Assembly: GCA_002803225.1 (NCBI GenBank)
Contig: NXFV01001528.1
Span: 124,001 to 188,000 of the forward strand
DNA from: Gamarada debralockiae
Lineage: Eukaryota; Ascomycota; Leotiomycetes; Helotiales; Hyphodiscaceae
Length of the DNA stretch: 64,000 nt
Direction of reading: 5' to 3'
Positions 11,475 through 23,735 of the stretch are shown here, piece after piece. A program made the position numbers and the translations under genes. Numbering within the stretch: the stretch's first letter is position 1; each line of letters starts with the position of its first letter. Below the pieces are notes generated by a model, which did no database searches, was not told the origin of the DNA, and was given only the letters and a program-made list of their open reading frames with translations.

Positions 11475-12068
11475 GTGATCTTGCCGAGGAGTTCTGGAAA
11501 CCGTCGCCAATCACGGCTCCGAAACATTGATTCCGTACTCGCCCAGGCTGAAAGATCTAAGATGTGTTGAACATTTCAGAACGAATCTATTCCTGGTACG
11601 TACCATAAACTGAGAGAAACTGGACTTTTTTTTTCTGTCTAGCTCTACAATCGTGTTTCCTATCCAGAATTCAAAGACAGTTTTTGAAAGTACAGTTCTG
11701 TTTTCCAAGTACTGAATCATCACATCCAGGCGCGAGCCCCCAAGAGATGTGATTGAATGCAACTCTGCAGCAGAAGCAAGCACATTGACGTGTTGTACCG
11801 CTCGGGTTCTAAGCAAAAGCAATTTCTGTTAGCTGGTTTATGGTCATGTATAGTCGCATAGATCTACTTTGTGAAGTCACAGTGGCAGATACCAAGAGAC
11901 AGGCATGACTTACGAGGCGTTCTTAGCCGGAAAGCCCCGGTCTTCTTCCAGCGGCCTTGCTTCTGAAGCGTGAGGCTCCACTGCATGCTGAAAGTCTGGA
12001 GTGACTGCGACGACATCGTAAATTTGCAGCGAGTCGAAAGTATATGTCAAGGGTGGATCAATAAAAGT
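11475..12068 (-). pseudogene. Fragment of an unidentified multi-exon gene
   Basis: Three exons with consistent phases can be chained on the minus strand: 12068..11914, 11808..11604 and 11556..11475. They are joined by introns with GTAAGT/TTAG and GTACGT/TTAG borders and followed by another GTAAGT donor. They encode segments such as FIDPPLTYTFDSLQIYDVV, AVQHVNVLASAAELHSI and IFQPGRVRNQCFGAVIGD. Phase agreement across two introns and absence of stops argue for real coding origin. No start codon is possible in the first exon, and the stop of the next gene is only 50 bp away, so the 5' part is missing. No convincing continuation was found below 11475, although an open block encoding RTPSIFDPTFNILVFFDDNS lies at about 11060-11170. 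I do not recognise the family. Confidence 0.5.
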
Positions 12069-12117
12069 CTAAAGGTCCGGAACTCTCTTTAAACTATGGA
12101 GTAAGCAGGCGCTGGTA

Positions 12118-14386
12118 TCACGACGAGGGAGGCAATGCCGCTATTGGCGGTGTTGAGGACGGCTCGGAGGGTGAAGGAGGTGTGGGCGGGTTGAAACCTG
12201 GCGTGACGATAGAGGTGATAGAAGATGCAGATGGGTTGTTGCGCGTAGGACTGTGATGCTTCGGCACCTCGAGCGTGTCCGAACGCTGCTCCATCGTACC
12301 CCCGTTTGAACCAGCAGATGTAGATGAAGTGAGGTTCGGTAACTCGGAAGAGGTTCGTTCGATGGGAAACGTGCCAGCGTGCGGTCTTCGAGGTGATGCT
12401 ACTCTAGGCGTCGTCGAGCTACCTTCTACAACGCTGCCGATAAAGCTACCCGCTCTCGAAGACTGTTTTCGAAGCACGGGAGTAATGTCACCATCCCCTT
12501 CTTCGTACTGGTTGTATTGTTCTCTGATTCGAGACAGCCCAGGGTTTCGATGTACCTCACCAGGAATCTCGGGGAAGTTGAGTGCTTTTGAGTGCTTGAA
12601 CTCGGAGTCGTCGAACCGGTCATGCGATGCGGTCGTGAGATAGTTACCCACCCCGGCTAATGTCTTCGCTACTTTGCGTCTGTAGCCCACGTCTACCGCC
12701 GAGGGTTGCTTGGCTTGGAGGTCTTGTCCCGAAGCAGGTCGACTGGTCGTAGGCAGTATTTCAATATCGTCCACGGTTCCTTCGCCCTCGTTTGAAATGC
12801 TACGGCGATTGATAGAACTTCGACCGGCGGCATCGTGAGAGGGCGCTGTAAATAGGCCTGTGCCATTTTCCCGCATCGACCAAGCACTCTGACGCCTAGA
12901 AGGATTTCGATTGAGTTCCCTCTTCACAACTTCCATATCTGTTGCCAGGAGAATATACAGCGACCCTAGTACAGCGAGTCCAGTGCCAACAATCGGTGCC
13001 CATTGCCCTACGAACAGCACAAAATTTGTCAGCAATCTGTAACGACCGTAAACAAAGGCAATCACCTACCGATACTGGCTATAGGCTCAGTCTGATAGTT
13101 GACTTGGGGACTCCAGAAGTTCCTCTCACCGAAGATCAGTATGGCAATGACGGCAGCCCCGAATAAAGGAATCTCCACGGCGCTCAGCAACAACCTGATC
13201 CAGTTATTGACCTCCCTCATCTGCGCGGTGGTGTCGTCATTCGTACCCTGCTCACTTCCATCTCTATCGCCGAAGCGCGATTTCCAATTGACCTTGAGGA
13301 TCTTGTTCCACATAGCTATGAGTGAAAGGATGGCGGGGATGCAGCATGCAGCGGCAAGGAGGGTAGCCGCACCAAAGTCAAGCTTGTCCGGTGCGGGTAT
13401 CACATAGATATTATTCGCCGACCCTTGGCGCATAGGAGAGTACGGACCAAGAGGTCCGATAACACAATTAAGGCCACATGTGTTCCCATAAGGGAATGCG
13501 CCTACATTGGAGGAGATCGGATTGCCGGAGTCATCGTGCGTGCACCTGGACGTTTGGATCCGGAAGAACTCAACCGTTAAGCTCAGCAGCCCTTTAAAGA
13601 AAGGTTTGATCGTTAGCAGGATCCTACAAAAATGACCAAGACCGCTGCTCACCAGCAAGAATAAGGCCGGTCCACACAAAGATCGTATTCCGACCAGGAT
13701 CAAAGAAGTACGTCCGAGACAACTTAACTGTTATCGGAGCGGCCAATATGCCTATTGAGCATAACTGAAAGGCTCCGTATACATCCATATCGACAGCATC
13801 TAAGTTAGAATTGTTAATTTTGAGGGTACATATCTGGCATGGAGGACTTACTATTGACGTGTAATGCCGCGAGAACAATCTTCAAAATCTAAGAATCAGC
13901 ATATGCATAATCAAGGAAGAGGAAAAGAGCGTAGAGGAGCTTCATAAGTTCCGAGACACAATCTACTCGAAAGACATTCCCTTCAGAGCGAAATTCGGAA
14001 GTGCAACGCGTCAAATGGCCTGGAACAGAATATTTGGAAAATTTGCTTACGCCGTGGAGGGCAGCGACGGCCGGAAAAAGTAATGCTGCTGCCAAGCACG
14101 CATGCCTGAGCCACTCTGCCTTTCGCGCAAAGACGCAGGCGGCTACAAGGACATAGTATCTGGAAGAAAAGAAAGTTGAAGTGTTAATTATGGTGTCGCT
14201 AGGCTTATTTCTTGGCCTTTTTTGAGTTCACGAAGTGGAGACTTACAAGACTCTCGAACCTGGTCCGTACTGGCCTGATACTGGCCACGCACAGACAACT
14301 TGTAACCCACCACTTGTCGCATTCGAGGATGTAGCGTTTCTAATGACAAGACTATTTAGCAACGAGGTTGGAGGGAGCACTGGCAT
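12118..14386 (-). CDS. Conserved fungal polytopic membrane protein, unknown function
   Basis: The start ATG at 14386 opens MPVLPPTSLLNSLVIRNATS, a short lumenal or extracellular segment with N-glycosylation sequons. Short exons follow with hydrophobic helices (VLVAACVFARKAEWLRHACL, LAAALLFPAVAALHG, FQLCSIGILAAPI, TIFVWTGLILAG). Next comes a Cys-containing loop (SRCTHDDSGN...YGNTCGLNCVIGP) and paired helices around FGAATLLAAACCIPAILSLI, EIPLFGAAVIAILIFG and QWAPIVGTGLAVLGSLYIL. I count seven to eight membrane segments. The last exon (about 13065..12118) is a roughly 260-residue cytosolic tail rich in Ser, Pro and Arg, probably phosphorylated. The organisation is receptor-like, but nothing identifies a known receptor class. 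Exact 5' intron borders were not all fixed. Confidence 0.75.
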
Positions 14387-15185
14387 GACCTCTGGTCTGC
14401 CCAGAAAAGATGGGTTTAGGATGAAGTCCGGGGTAAAGTAGAGAAAGGTAGCAAGTCTCGAGCAGGCCGAAAGCTCTTATATGGAGGAAGCGTCGCCTAG
14501 GATTGCTATTCAAACAAGCTTGGATTGAATTCGCTCGTCGCTAGATGGAAGCATTAGCAAGAAGGTAGGAGAGCATTAAATGTCTTGGCAGCCTCATTTC
14601 CTTCGGGCGGGGCTAGCGACGCCGCGCCTGTCAGACCAGATCAGGCATCAGCATCAGCATCCCCTCACCTGACCGGACACCCTGTACGAGCCTGCCGCAC
14701 GCCGGTTGTGGCCTGAAAAATGCCTCTACAAAAGTGATTGGAACCTAGCTCGCTTCGCTTTGTGCCAGGCACTCATGCAGAGCAGGCTGTGACTACGAAA
14801 AGCCACCATCTCACAGACCAAAACGCTCTTAATGAGCTGTTCGTTCTCTAAGGTCTGCCATACAAGTCCTGCTCTCAAGCTTGCTCAGAAGGTGTGCTGA
14901 GAACAACTTGAGCACTCTTCCCGACTGATCTGCTTCGTCTGCAGGTGCCCTAGGCAGGTTTTTCTCCGGGTGCGCTTTGCATCCTCAAGCTTTGCAAGCG
15001 TCTAAAAAATTTGCTGTCAACTGCGGACCACCATTGGCTAGCATCCCGGCGTCGATGACGGAGGCGGCTGCGCTGGACCCCGAGAATTTTCAACTCCACA
15101 ACTACCTCTGCTCAACGTCCACCTGAGGCATCTATCGAGGAAGCACGCCTGGCTGCGACATCTCTCTGTCGAGAGACTTATCGAA
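14387..15185. promoter_or_regulatory. Divergent intergenic region
   Basis: About 800 bp separates the membrane-protein start (minus) from the permease start (plus). No coding exon or repeat was recognised; it presumably holds both promoters. Confidence 0.5.
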
Positions 15186-18031
15186 ATGTCAGAGAACTGT
15201 CCGACCGAGAATCTCGATACAAGTCAAATCAGAACCTGGCGATCAATCGTCACGCTTCTCGTCTTCGTCTTTACTAGTAAGTACAGTACATGCCCGAGCA
15301 GATCATATCTCCTGTCATTAACTCTTTCCTACAGACATCATAGTACTTTTCCCCTTTCATATCCCGATCTATATCCCTCGACCACTTTTGAACGCTGTTC
15401 TAGATACCCTGAGTGCCTGGTATGTATTTCTCAGAATAATGCATTTCCTCTTTTCCTCAGATTCACGAGCTCTGAGAACGCATAATACGTTGAAGACCAT
15501 GCTTTTTGACCAAAGACATGCCTTAGCATTCGCCCAACCCTCTTAGTCCTAGTCATTCAACTCTTTGGGCAACTGCTAATTTGGATACTTTCAAAGGCGA
15601 GTGATATCGCCAAGAGAGCGCCGCTCTCAGCCTGATGACAACGATGACCAAAATGGCAAAGTTAAGCCGTTCGTGCGACTAAACTTTCCCATGAACTTTG
15701 TAACGGCACCCTTGATAGCAGATCTCTTCCTACTTGCCATCTTGGCCATCAGTCGACAAGAAGTACACGATGGAACGCTTGGGGCAGACAGCATCTATCC
15801 TATCGACATTATGGCTTTCTTCATCACGCTGGCATATATCGCCATCTCCATCGATGCTTCTGGTCTAATTCGGTACTTGGCATTCAAAGTGCTTCAAAAA
15901 GGAGGCAAGGTTGGGCACAGGCTGTTTTTCTACCTCTATGTCTTCTTCTTCGGCCTCGGCAGCTTCATTGGGAATGACCCTATCATCTTGTCTGGCACGG
16001 CATTCCTTGCCTACATGACTAGGGTGTCAAGCAACATTGTTCACCCAAGAGCGTGGATCCACACCCAATTCGCCGTAGCGAACATTGCCTCCGCGATTCT
16101 CGTCTCTTCAAACCCCACAAACCTCGTTCTTGCAGGCGCTTTCAACATCAAGTTCATCGACTACACCGCGAACATGATCGTTCCTGTCATTGTCACGGCC
16201 ATCGTCCTGTTCCCTTTCTTGCTGTACATTGTCTTTGCAGACGAGTCCTTAATTCCTTTCTCGATCAAGATGCATGAGCTCTCCGAGGAAGCGAAAATGA
16301 AGAAACCTGTGAATCCCAATATCCCTCACGCCAGAGGAATCGCTGAAGAGCAAGAGAACGAGCTCGCAAACGACGAAGAGGGTCAAAAACTCTCGCTTGA
16401 AGAGATCATGAACCCTTTCTTGGACAAAGGAGGTGCGGCGTTTGGAGCAATCATCATGATCACGACGCTTAGTATGTGATTCTTAGGGCTATTAATTTCC
16501 GTTCTGGCTCAATTCCCCAGCCCGAAGTGTATCCTTTACTTCGACGAATATCGCGCAGAGCAAAGTCAAGTTTCTGAACTCCTTTGTCCCTCTCTTTCTT
16601 CGTCTCGAGTAATTGCTAACTCGGATATCTTGCAAGTAACCCTCCTGGCGATCAACGCTGCCAGCCAGAGCAGTCATGAACATCCCGTCTATTGGGTGAC
16701 CTTGCCAGCCGCGTTCGTCATGTTCTGCTGGGATGTCGCGTTCGGATGGATCCATCGGAAGGAGACACGAGAGATCGCTCATAGGGGTAGGTAATCGAGA
16801 AGTTCATAATTATTATTTGAGACTTGTTGAGAGTTTTTCTCCGAAGCCATGTTTCAAAAGTAGTCTTCCAAGATTTTCTTTAGAGTAATTGCTGACTCCC
16901 CGATGCTGGTAGGTCGAGAGGAGGTTGAACGTGCTCAAGCCGCACAGGCGATCAGGGAGGAAGAAGAGCAAGAGGGGCGAAATGCTATAGCCCTGACGCA
17001 AATGCATTCGCCAGAGGCTCAGCGACAGAGCCAGAGTAGCGCTAGCGGCCGTAACAGTGATACAAACGCGAATGATGAGAGATCACCGCCTGATCCTACG
17101 GTTCTTGTATCTGAGAAAGGCGATGGTTTAACTCTTGTTTTGACCCCTCCACTTGAATCGTCAGCTTCGATGTTCGTTCCGAGAGACGACCAATTGCGGA
17201 ACGGGCAGCCTTCGACCAATGCGATGAGCATGCTAGACGGGAAGAAGGAATTGGCCCGCACCGAAGGCACGACCTCAAGCGGAGAGCTTGAGGAGAAGAA
17301 TCGAATATACTCCGAACGGATCTCGCGTGAGCTTGCGCTCCGACAAGAGCGTGGGCAGCGGACGCTTGTATCGCTCGCCGAGGATGCGTATCGGTGGTTG
17401 CAGGAGACATTTCCTACCGTCACAGCGGTTGTGGCCCACCTGCCGTTTGCGCTTGTCCCTTTCGCCTTTTCCATGTTCGTCCTCGTACAAGCATTGGCCA
17501 CGAAAGGCTGGATCCCAGTGTTTGCTTACGGATGGGATCATTGGGTGAACAAGACAGGAACCCTGGGCAGCATTGGTGGAATGGGCTTCCTCTCCGTGAT
17601 CTTGTGCAACGTAAGTTTTTGCATTCCCATCTATGACTAAGACAGTCATTGAATGTCATAATCTAACCTGTTACACCCAAAACTAGTTTGCAGGAACAAA
17701 TATCGGCACAACCATCCTTCTCTCCCGCGTGATACAAGCGTGGCAAAAAATACATTGCATCAATGGGACCCCCATCTCCGATCGGACATTTTGGGCAACA
17801 GTTTACAGCATGGCGCTCGGCGTCAACTATGGTGCGTTCAGCACCGCGTTCAGTGCATCGTTAGCTGGCCTCCTGTGGCGGGACATTCTCGCCAGAAAGC
17901 ACATTCGCGTCCGGAGACTCGACTTTGCGCGCGTTAATCTACCTATTATCGCAATCGCCATGGCTGTTGGATGTGCTGTCCTCGTCGGCGAAGTTTACAT
18001 TATGAGGGACAACTCTCCTTATGATTCATGA
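15186..18031 (+). CDS. CitMHS/ArsB-type anion permease (ion transporter superfamily)
   Basis: Six exons (15186..15276, 15335..15419, 15597..16471, 16637..16786, 16913..17610, 17687..18031) give 747 aa with consistent phases. Membrane segments start with IVTLLVFVFTN-IIVLFPFHI. The first repeat carries SFIGNDPIILSGTAF and VSSNPTNLVLAGAF, the helix-break loops of the ArsB/NhaD/citrate permease fold; the second repeat has NFAGTNIGTTILLSRVIQ at the equivalent site. A large hydrophilic insert (about residues 400-550, Ser/Glu/Arg-rich) separates the halves. Family members move organic anions, arsenite or Na+ coupled to cations; the substrate here is unknown. The 165-bp third intron is longer than the gene's other introns. 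Confidence 0.88.
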
Positions 18032-20816
18032 TGACTATCGTATCATTGAGAGCATATACATTTCATGGCATCTTCAGTCGCTCGGTCGAAGGTCTGCCTC
18101 CAAGGTGATTCTACAAGTCGAGCAAGAGCCCGTTCTCTATGAAGAGAACTGCTCTGGAAGGATGAAAATATGGAGTACTGATGAGCTAAGGAAGAGAGGT
18201 TTTGCTCCTTGTTCAGAACAGGATGAGAGCCGTTTCGAGGTCAACATGGTAGATCACTGGATAGACAGAGGTACCCATCAGGATGGGAGACGGAGGTCAA
18301 CAGCCATCTAGCAAGGTATCTCCATTTACCAAACAGCCAATACAATGAAACCATTTCTCAATTCCCCATGCGGACAAAGGCCACTTCAAGTGTTCTATAT
18401 TACTTAGGACGTGGTCGAAGCTCACAAATCAAGCCACGCAACTCTCAGCCTCGCATAGCTACCTCAAACCGAGCGACTACCCGCGGTTGTATGGTTTTGT
18501 TTTGCCTCTTTCTCTTCTTAAACTTCACTGACCAGTGTCAAAAAATGCCCCGCGAGCTGTTTGCTCGTTTTTGAATAAGTGATGACGGATGAAAGTCCCC
18601 CCTCTTCTCTCCTGCATTTTGATCTGGGTCAATTTCATAAGATCTATTGAGTCTTGTTATGAGCTTCAGATGAGATAGAAAAGGGACAAGTATCAGTCCT
18701 GACAACGGTTGGTCATGTTCCTAAAACAAAAAGCACCAAGATGAAAACTTTTTCCTTCAAATTCACCCTCCTTACATCATACATGTCAAAAGTACCGTGA
18801 ACCAAAACCATTCATCCGCGCCATCAACGTGTATCCGTCCTCTCCGATACCAACACCACCGCCCTAGAGTCTTTCGAAGTACTCCAGGCAAGTGAGTACT
18901 GTGTCTCTGCAGCAGAGGGCATCATATTGGAGGCTTTAAGTCTTTTGAGCGAGAGGCAGAGGAGATGAGTGTGCACTATGCCTTCCCGCCAGGGTAGGGT
19001 TGATATTTCTGGCACAGCAGCCGAGAAGAAGCGGATGAGAATCGTTGTAAGAGTCATAATCACACAGGGGGTCGCGGTCGTGATCGGTGGACTTGACGTA
19101 GGAATAGTATGGAGGCTGGTACCTCCGTGCCGCCAAATAGGGTGAGAAGGTGTTCTTCCATTTACAGAATGGTTTCTTAAAATATACAATAGCTTGTCGA
19201 AGGTCGTCGAAATCGTTGCCACTGTGACCAATTGGTGCTGCTTTGTTAACCGTATAGAATTTGCCAGTTCTAGTTGAGTGAATTATATAACACTCGACCT
19301 GACTATAATATAAGGCTCGAAGCAAGTTCAATTATATAATTATATAATTGCAAATCGCCCGGCACTAGTTCAGTCAGGCTCAAAGCCCGTAAGCTGTTGC
19401 GGGGTGAGAACAGCTCCAACGCCGCAAGACCAGATTCTGTCCAACGTGGTTCGGAATTTTAAAGCAATCCACACACAACTCTCTCTCCGGACCTACCTAC
19501 TACCTACATAAAAGAAAGTTCTTCCACCATGGCGTCTTCCATTGGCGCTTTTGGGTCAGAATTTATTATCCAGGTCATTCTGTTTTCAGAGGTCATGAAA
19601 CTCAAACGGAACGTGCCACGTTTTGGACGGGTACGTACCTCACGGGAGTCTCCATCATGACCGACCGGTCATTGGTGAGGAGGCTCAATCTCAAGGCAGT
19701 GGACCGAAGAAAAGTGTCGTCATTCTTATGGCTGCTTGGGTCGACTGTCGAGACGGGGTCTGAATTGTTGCCCATTTTGAGGATTGCTTTTTGTGGTACA
19801 ACATGCGTGCGTCAGGCAGCCAAAGAAAACACTTTCACGTCCTGCTAAGTTGATTTACGCAAGTTACTCCCAATGACACTCAAGTTGATTCATGTCTACT
19901 ATACTGAGTAGAGATGGGACAGATTGCGTAGGGACTTTGGACTCTTAATTGGTCGTGGGCCCTCTCTATCAGAGGTTAGGAAATGTTGGGAACATGTGAT
20001 TGTATGGATTGTGGGGATGGAAGCAAATGCTAGACGTTGAGTTGACAAGTGTATGTTCGAGTAGACGGATACGGAGTACGCATTTGATTCAAATGGATGT
20101 GGGAAAGAGCGTCTAGAAGTTTACAAGGCGGGAATCAGGCAGTATGAGAGATCCAAGAATATGTAGATGAAGGGGGGCGTGTCTCGTCAAAAATAGTTGG
20201 TTGGACAATTTCCTCAATTGCCATGCAGTGTCCCACAACATTTTGTAAGATATCTTATGCCGCCTTGTGCGTATTAATGGATGCACTCCCTAGAAGGCGC
20301 CAAGCTTCTAGAAGGCGACTAAAAAGGGTACTCATAGAGTACTTGCAGAGCTCATACGTGAGATTTGCATTTCTAGGTCTGCCCAGGAGCTACTCTCGGT
20401 CGCTAACCCTACTTGGAAGCTGCGAGATCTGCGAGATGGGAGAGCGTCAACCATTTAGGAGAAGGGCCTATCAAAGGAGGAAGCGCGATAAAGCGGCAGT
20501 GAGACCACATCCTGGTGAGGCTTGCATGTTGTGACAGCAAAGGGAACTTACATATTTGGCGTCATGCAAATTTATCGCCCACTTTCTTCAGTCCATTATT
20601 TTAATTCCGAACCTTTTCTTGGCCGTCTCTCGTCCTGCGAACTTGCCAACGTTAATTTGCCTAAAGGTGCTTTCAGCCTCGCCGACCGCCCCGCCTTCCC
20701 CACTCGGCTGGTCAGCCTCGGGCCACAATTTGCAGTCACCGTAAAGGTAGAAACAGCTTCCCAAGTTTCATCCTAACCCCAACAACCACGACCCGTCGTG
20801 CGGCCCATAAAACGAC
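18032..20816. other. Gene-free stretch of 2.8 kb
   Basis: Only short overlapping frames without recognisable domains are present. An AT-rich patch (TATATAATTATATAATTG) lies near 19325-19350. The last part is presumably the promoter of the next gene. Confidence 0.5.
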
Positions 20817-22759
20817 ATGAGTCTCAGCACTAAAGAGGACCACGAGAGTCTGGCTGAGCCACCGTATCTCGATTTTGGTGTGTATCACCTCGGTGATCGC
20901 AGACCACCTACCGAGTCGGAACGAGTTCCTACAGCTCCACATACGCCATGGACTGATGAGGGCTCAGAGCAGGCTCAGATATACAATGCGCACTACCCCC
21001 ACGGTCGTGACTATATCTCATCATTGCCGACCGATGCTTCTAGAGTTGATACTGGGTCATGGCAACTTCTTGAAGAAGAGCGCTCGGCTGCATTCGACCA
21101 ACAGAGTCTTGGCTATAGTGAATCGTCGCGTAGCTCGAATAGGACTCAGGAAGCCCGTTTCAATCCATGGAATCAAGAAGCTTACTCGCAACGACAAGAT
21201 CTAATCGGTCTCGGGGCGGCGTTTCGCCAGATGCCGTTAGTTGCATTGGATGAGGCTAGCAGTGCTCTTTCGGAGCAGCAAGGCCAGGAAGAAACCATGT
21301 CGACATATCCTCGCACCGACACAGGCTCTCACATTTCTAGAGAAAGCCAAGCTCAGCTGCAGTCGGACTCTCGATCTATTGATAACAGAGGGGGAAGAAG
21401 GTGTCGCGGAAACAAAGGGTCTGAGCGCGGAAAACAAGACTCAGCAGTTGTACAACAGTCGATGAGTCCAAAGCTGCCGAATCCCAGACCAGCACCGCCT
21501 CGTTCCAAAGCTTCGAAGTGGAATTATTCATTTAATAGGGACAAGAACCAAACCGAGAATAATCACAGACCCCACTATGTAGGCATTATGAATACATCGG
21601 AGGTAAGTTTAGAGGGATGTTGGTCCTGGAAATCATACCCCCCATTGACGTTAGCAAGACTTCAGGAAAAATTCGGAAATCAGAACGATCGGCTTCGCAA
21701 CGGTTTCATGGGAATCCAAACTCAACGGACAGAAGTGGTTCATATCTGCTCGACTTCACAGCCAATCCTATCGAACCTTCTGATGTAAGAGTCTATGGTA
21801 TCTGAGTTTTGCGTGGATGCTAATGAAGCTATAGGTCTACTCACCCTTTGTCCCTGTCAAAGTTCTCAGCAAATCTGTAGAGCCTGTTGATCTGCTAGCA
21901 ATTATTGATCCCCGTACGGTTCAAAATTATGTTTCTGTCGCAGCCGCTAGGTCCCTAGGGCTAATACCGGTGGAACAACAAACCAGGGAGTCTAGACTAG
22001 GACCTGACAATGATGATGGGGTTTCTGAATCGATAATTGGCTTATGTAAACTCAAGTGGTACTTCAGAGGCGATTCTGCGGTACATTCAGAAACATTTTA
22101 TATCGTCGACACAGATCACTATAATATCATTCTTGGAGACATTTTTGTGGGAAAGACATCAGGGGTTGGCAAGTTAGGCCCCGGTAAGCCTTTCGCCATC
22201 CCAAATATGCTTTCTATTGACCTTTCTGTTTGCAGGTTATGAGCAAATTAAACGGCCAAAAACATGGTTTGTAGTTGGGCGAGTTTTCATGATACTTTGG
22301 TCCGAACCACTGGGGAATAACGGAACGGACACCTTCTCTGAGATTCGAAGATATGTTGTTGTGCAAACTCATTCCAAGCACTGTTTATGCCATCCTATTG
22401 TAACTTATGGTGGGAGAGGTACCTCGAAACCCGGAGTAGGAGCTGAAGGCCATGCCCCGGTGATCTCAGTAGATGGAGAGCCCCAGTATCATGACGATGA
22501 AGACAAGGGCGCCCTGAGGACGGCTCTCAGAGTACATATTGAAGACGCTTATCTACCAGACATAGATCCTTATTCGAGGGTCAACTATAGGAAAGTATAT
22601 ACGATCGAGTACAATAACCCTATACGTAACATAGGTAGGGTGGTTACCGCGTCGTTGAACGATCTACAGAGGAATTCCGCCGTTTCTCGTATCACGATGT
22701 ACACTACCAGTGAAACTCAGACGGCATTGTTGGACAATGATCGGCAGGTGGAACCTTAG
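20817..22759 (+). CDS. Retropepsin-like domain plus DUF6590 protein
   Basis: Four exons (20817..21602, 21659..21784, 21835..22183, 22236..22759) encode 594 aa. Residues 1 to about 300 are low-complexity, Ser/Gln/Arg-rich and probably disordered. Residues about 305-415 resemble the retroviral-type aspartic protease fold: a beta-hairpin, LLAIIDPRTVQNYVSVAAA where a DTG triad would sit, then SLGLIP, and later YNIILGDIF, the flap/ILG hallmark. The catalytic DTG is DPR (D329-P330-R331), so activity is doubtful. Residues about 430-585 match DUF6590: FVVGRVFMILWSEP, RRYVVVQTHSKHCLCHPI, SRVNYRKVYTIEYNNPIRNI. DUF6590 is a fungal family without assigned function. It lies directly upstream of an NLR gene on the same strand. 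Confidence 0.8.
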
Positions 22760-23735
22760 CCGTACAGCCCTACGTCTACCGTCTTTCCGTCCAGGGGCAA
22801 GAGGCAAGAGGAGACATGTACAGACGATACGGTCGCAGATCGAGGCATGGATGGCTCTGTTGCGAGGTCAGTTTAAAAATTTGAACACAACATAATATTC
22901 AGGGATAAACCCCTCAAACCCATATAAATACACACAAGTCCAACTGTGGACATCTGAAGGACCTCGGTTTGTATGTGGAATTCCATACAAACCTAGGTAC
23001 TTAGCATGTCAAAGTAAAGTAGATTATGAGGTGACCCATTTTCAACATGCTCGCTGGGATTGCCTAGAAGGGTAGAATATCACGACCCAGGTGCAGGGTC
23101 CAAAGCATGAGAAAGGAGAACTAAATGGGGGAAATTGTGCTGTCGGTTGTGGAATGGAAGATGAGCTGAAAAAATCGAGCGATGGAAATGAGGATGGAAA
23201 TGAGGATGGAAATGAGGATGGAAATGAGGATGGGCCATGTAGGGCGGGATGGTGAATGGGCGCGAGGGGCATAGATGGGCAATTATTATTATTCGCCAGT
23301 ACCATGCCGCCAGTATCATGAAGTATGTGCAGCTTGATGTGCAACAGCTTTATGAGCAAACCGTGACTTGTATGACGAACTTTCTCGCACGCAAGGAAGC
23401 TGGGAGAGCCTGTATCGACAACTCCAAGGTTCTATTTTGTGATGCAACGCAAGACATTCGAAGCTTTCGATGAGGCGAGCCCACTGGTTCTTAACAAGAC
23501 TATCTCGCACCCTAGTAAACGTATGATCGAAGCGGCTACTCGCCGTGGTCCGGCTTTATTGCATTGGCTGCTTCTCACCCAGCCTTGCGAGGAGCGTAAG
23601 CGGCCTTGCCAACTCATCATGATGACAGGCCTCATGATATTATTTTCTCCGACACTTCCTCCCACGCCGGACCTACACCAAGCTTCAAAGTCCCAGCAGA
23701 CTTCCTGCTCAATATGCTGAAGATCATCGACTGAT
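22760..23735. other. Intergenic region before the NLR
   Basis: No convincing gene. It contains a 12-bp minisatellite at 23181-23233 and the presumed NLR promoter. Confidence 0.5.
23181..23233. repeat. 12-bp tandem repeat (GATGGAAATGAG, four copies plus partial)
   Basis: Four perfect consecutive copies of GATGGAAATGAG followed by GATGG, about 500 bp upstream of the NLR start codon. Confidence 0.95.

Noticed and set aside
12275..12643. Plus-strand frame opposite the cytosolic tail of the membrane protein
   Set aside because: A shadow of the Ser/Pro-rich tail; no independent support.
19320..19352. AT-rich alternating stretch as a possible origin or hairpin
   Set aside because: Too short and simple; such tracts are common in intergenic DNA.
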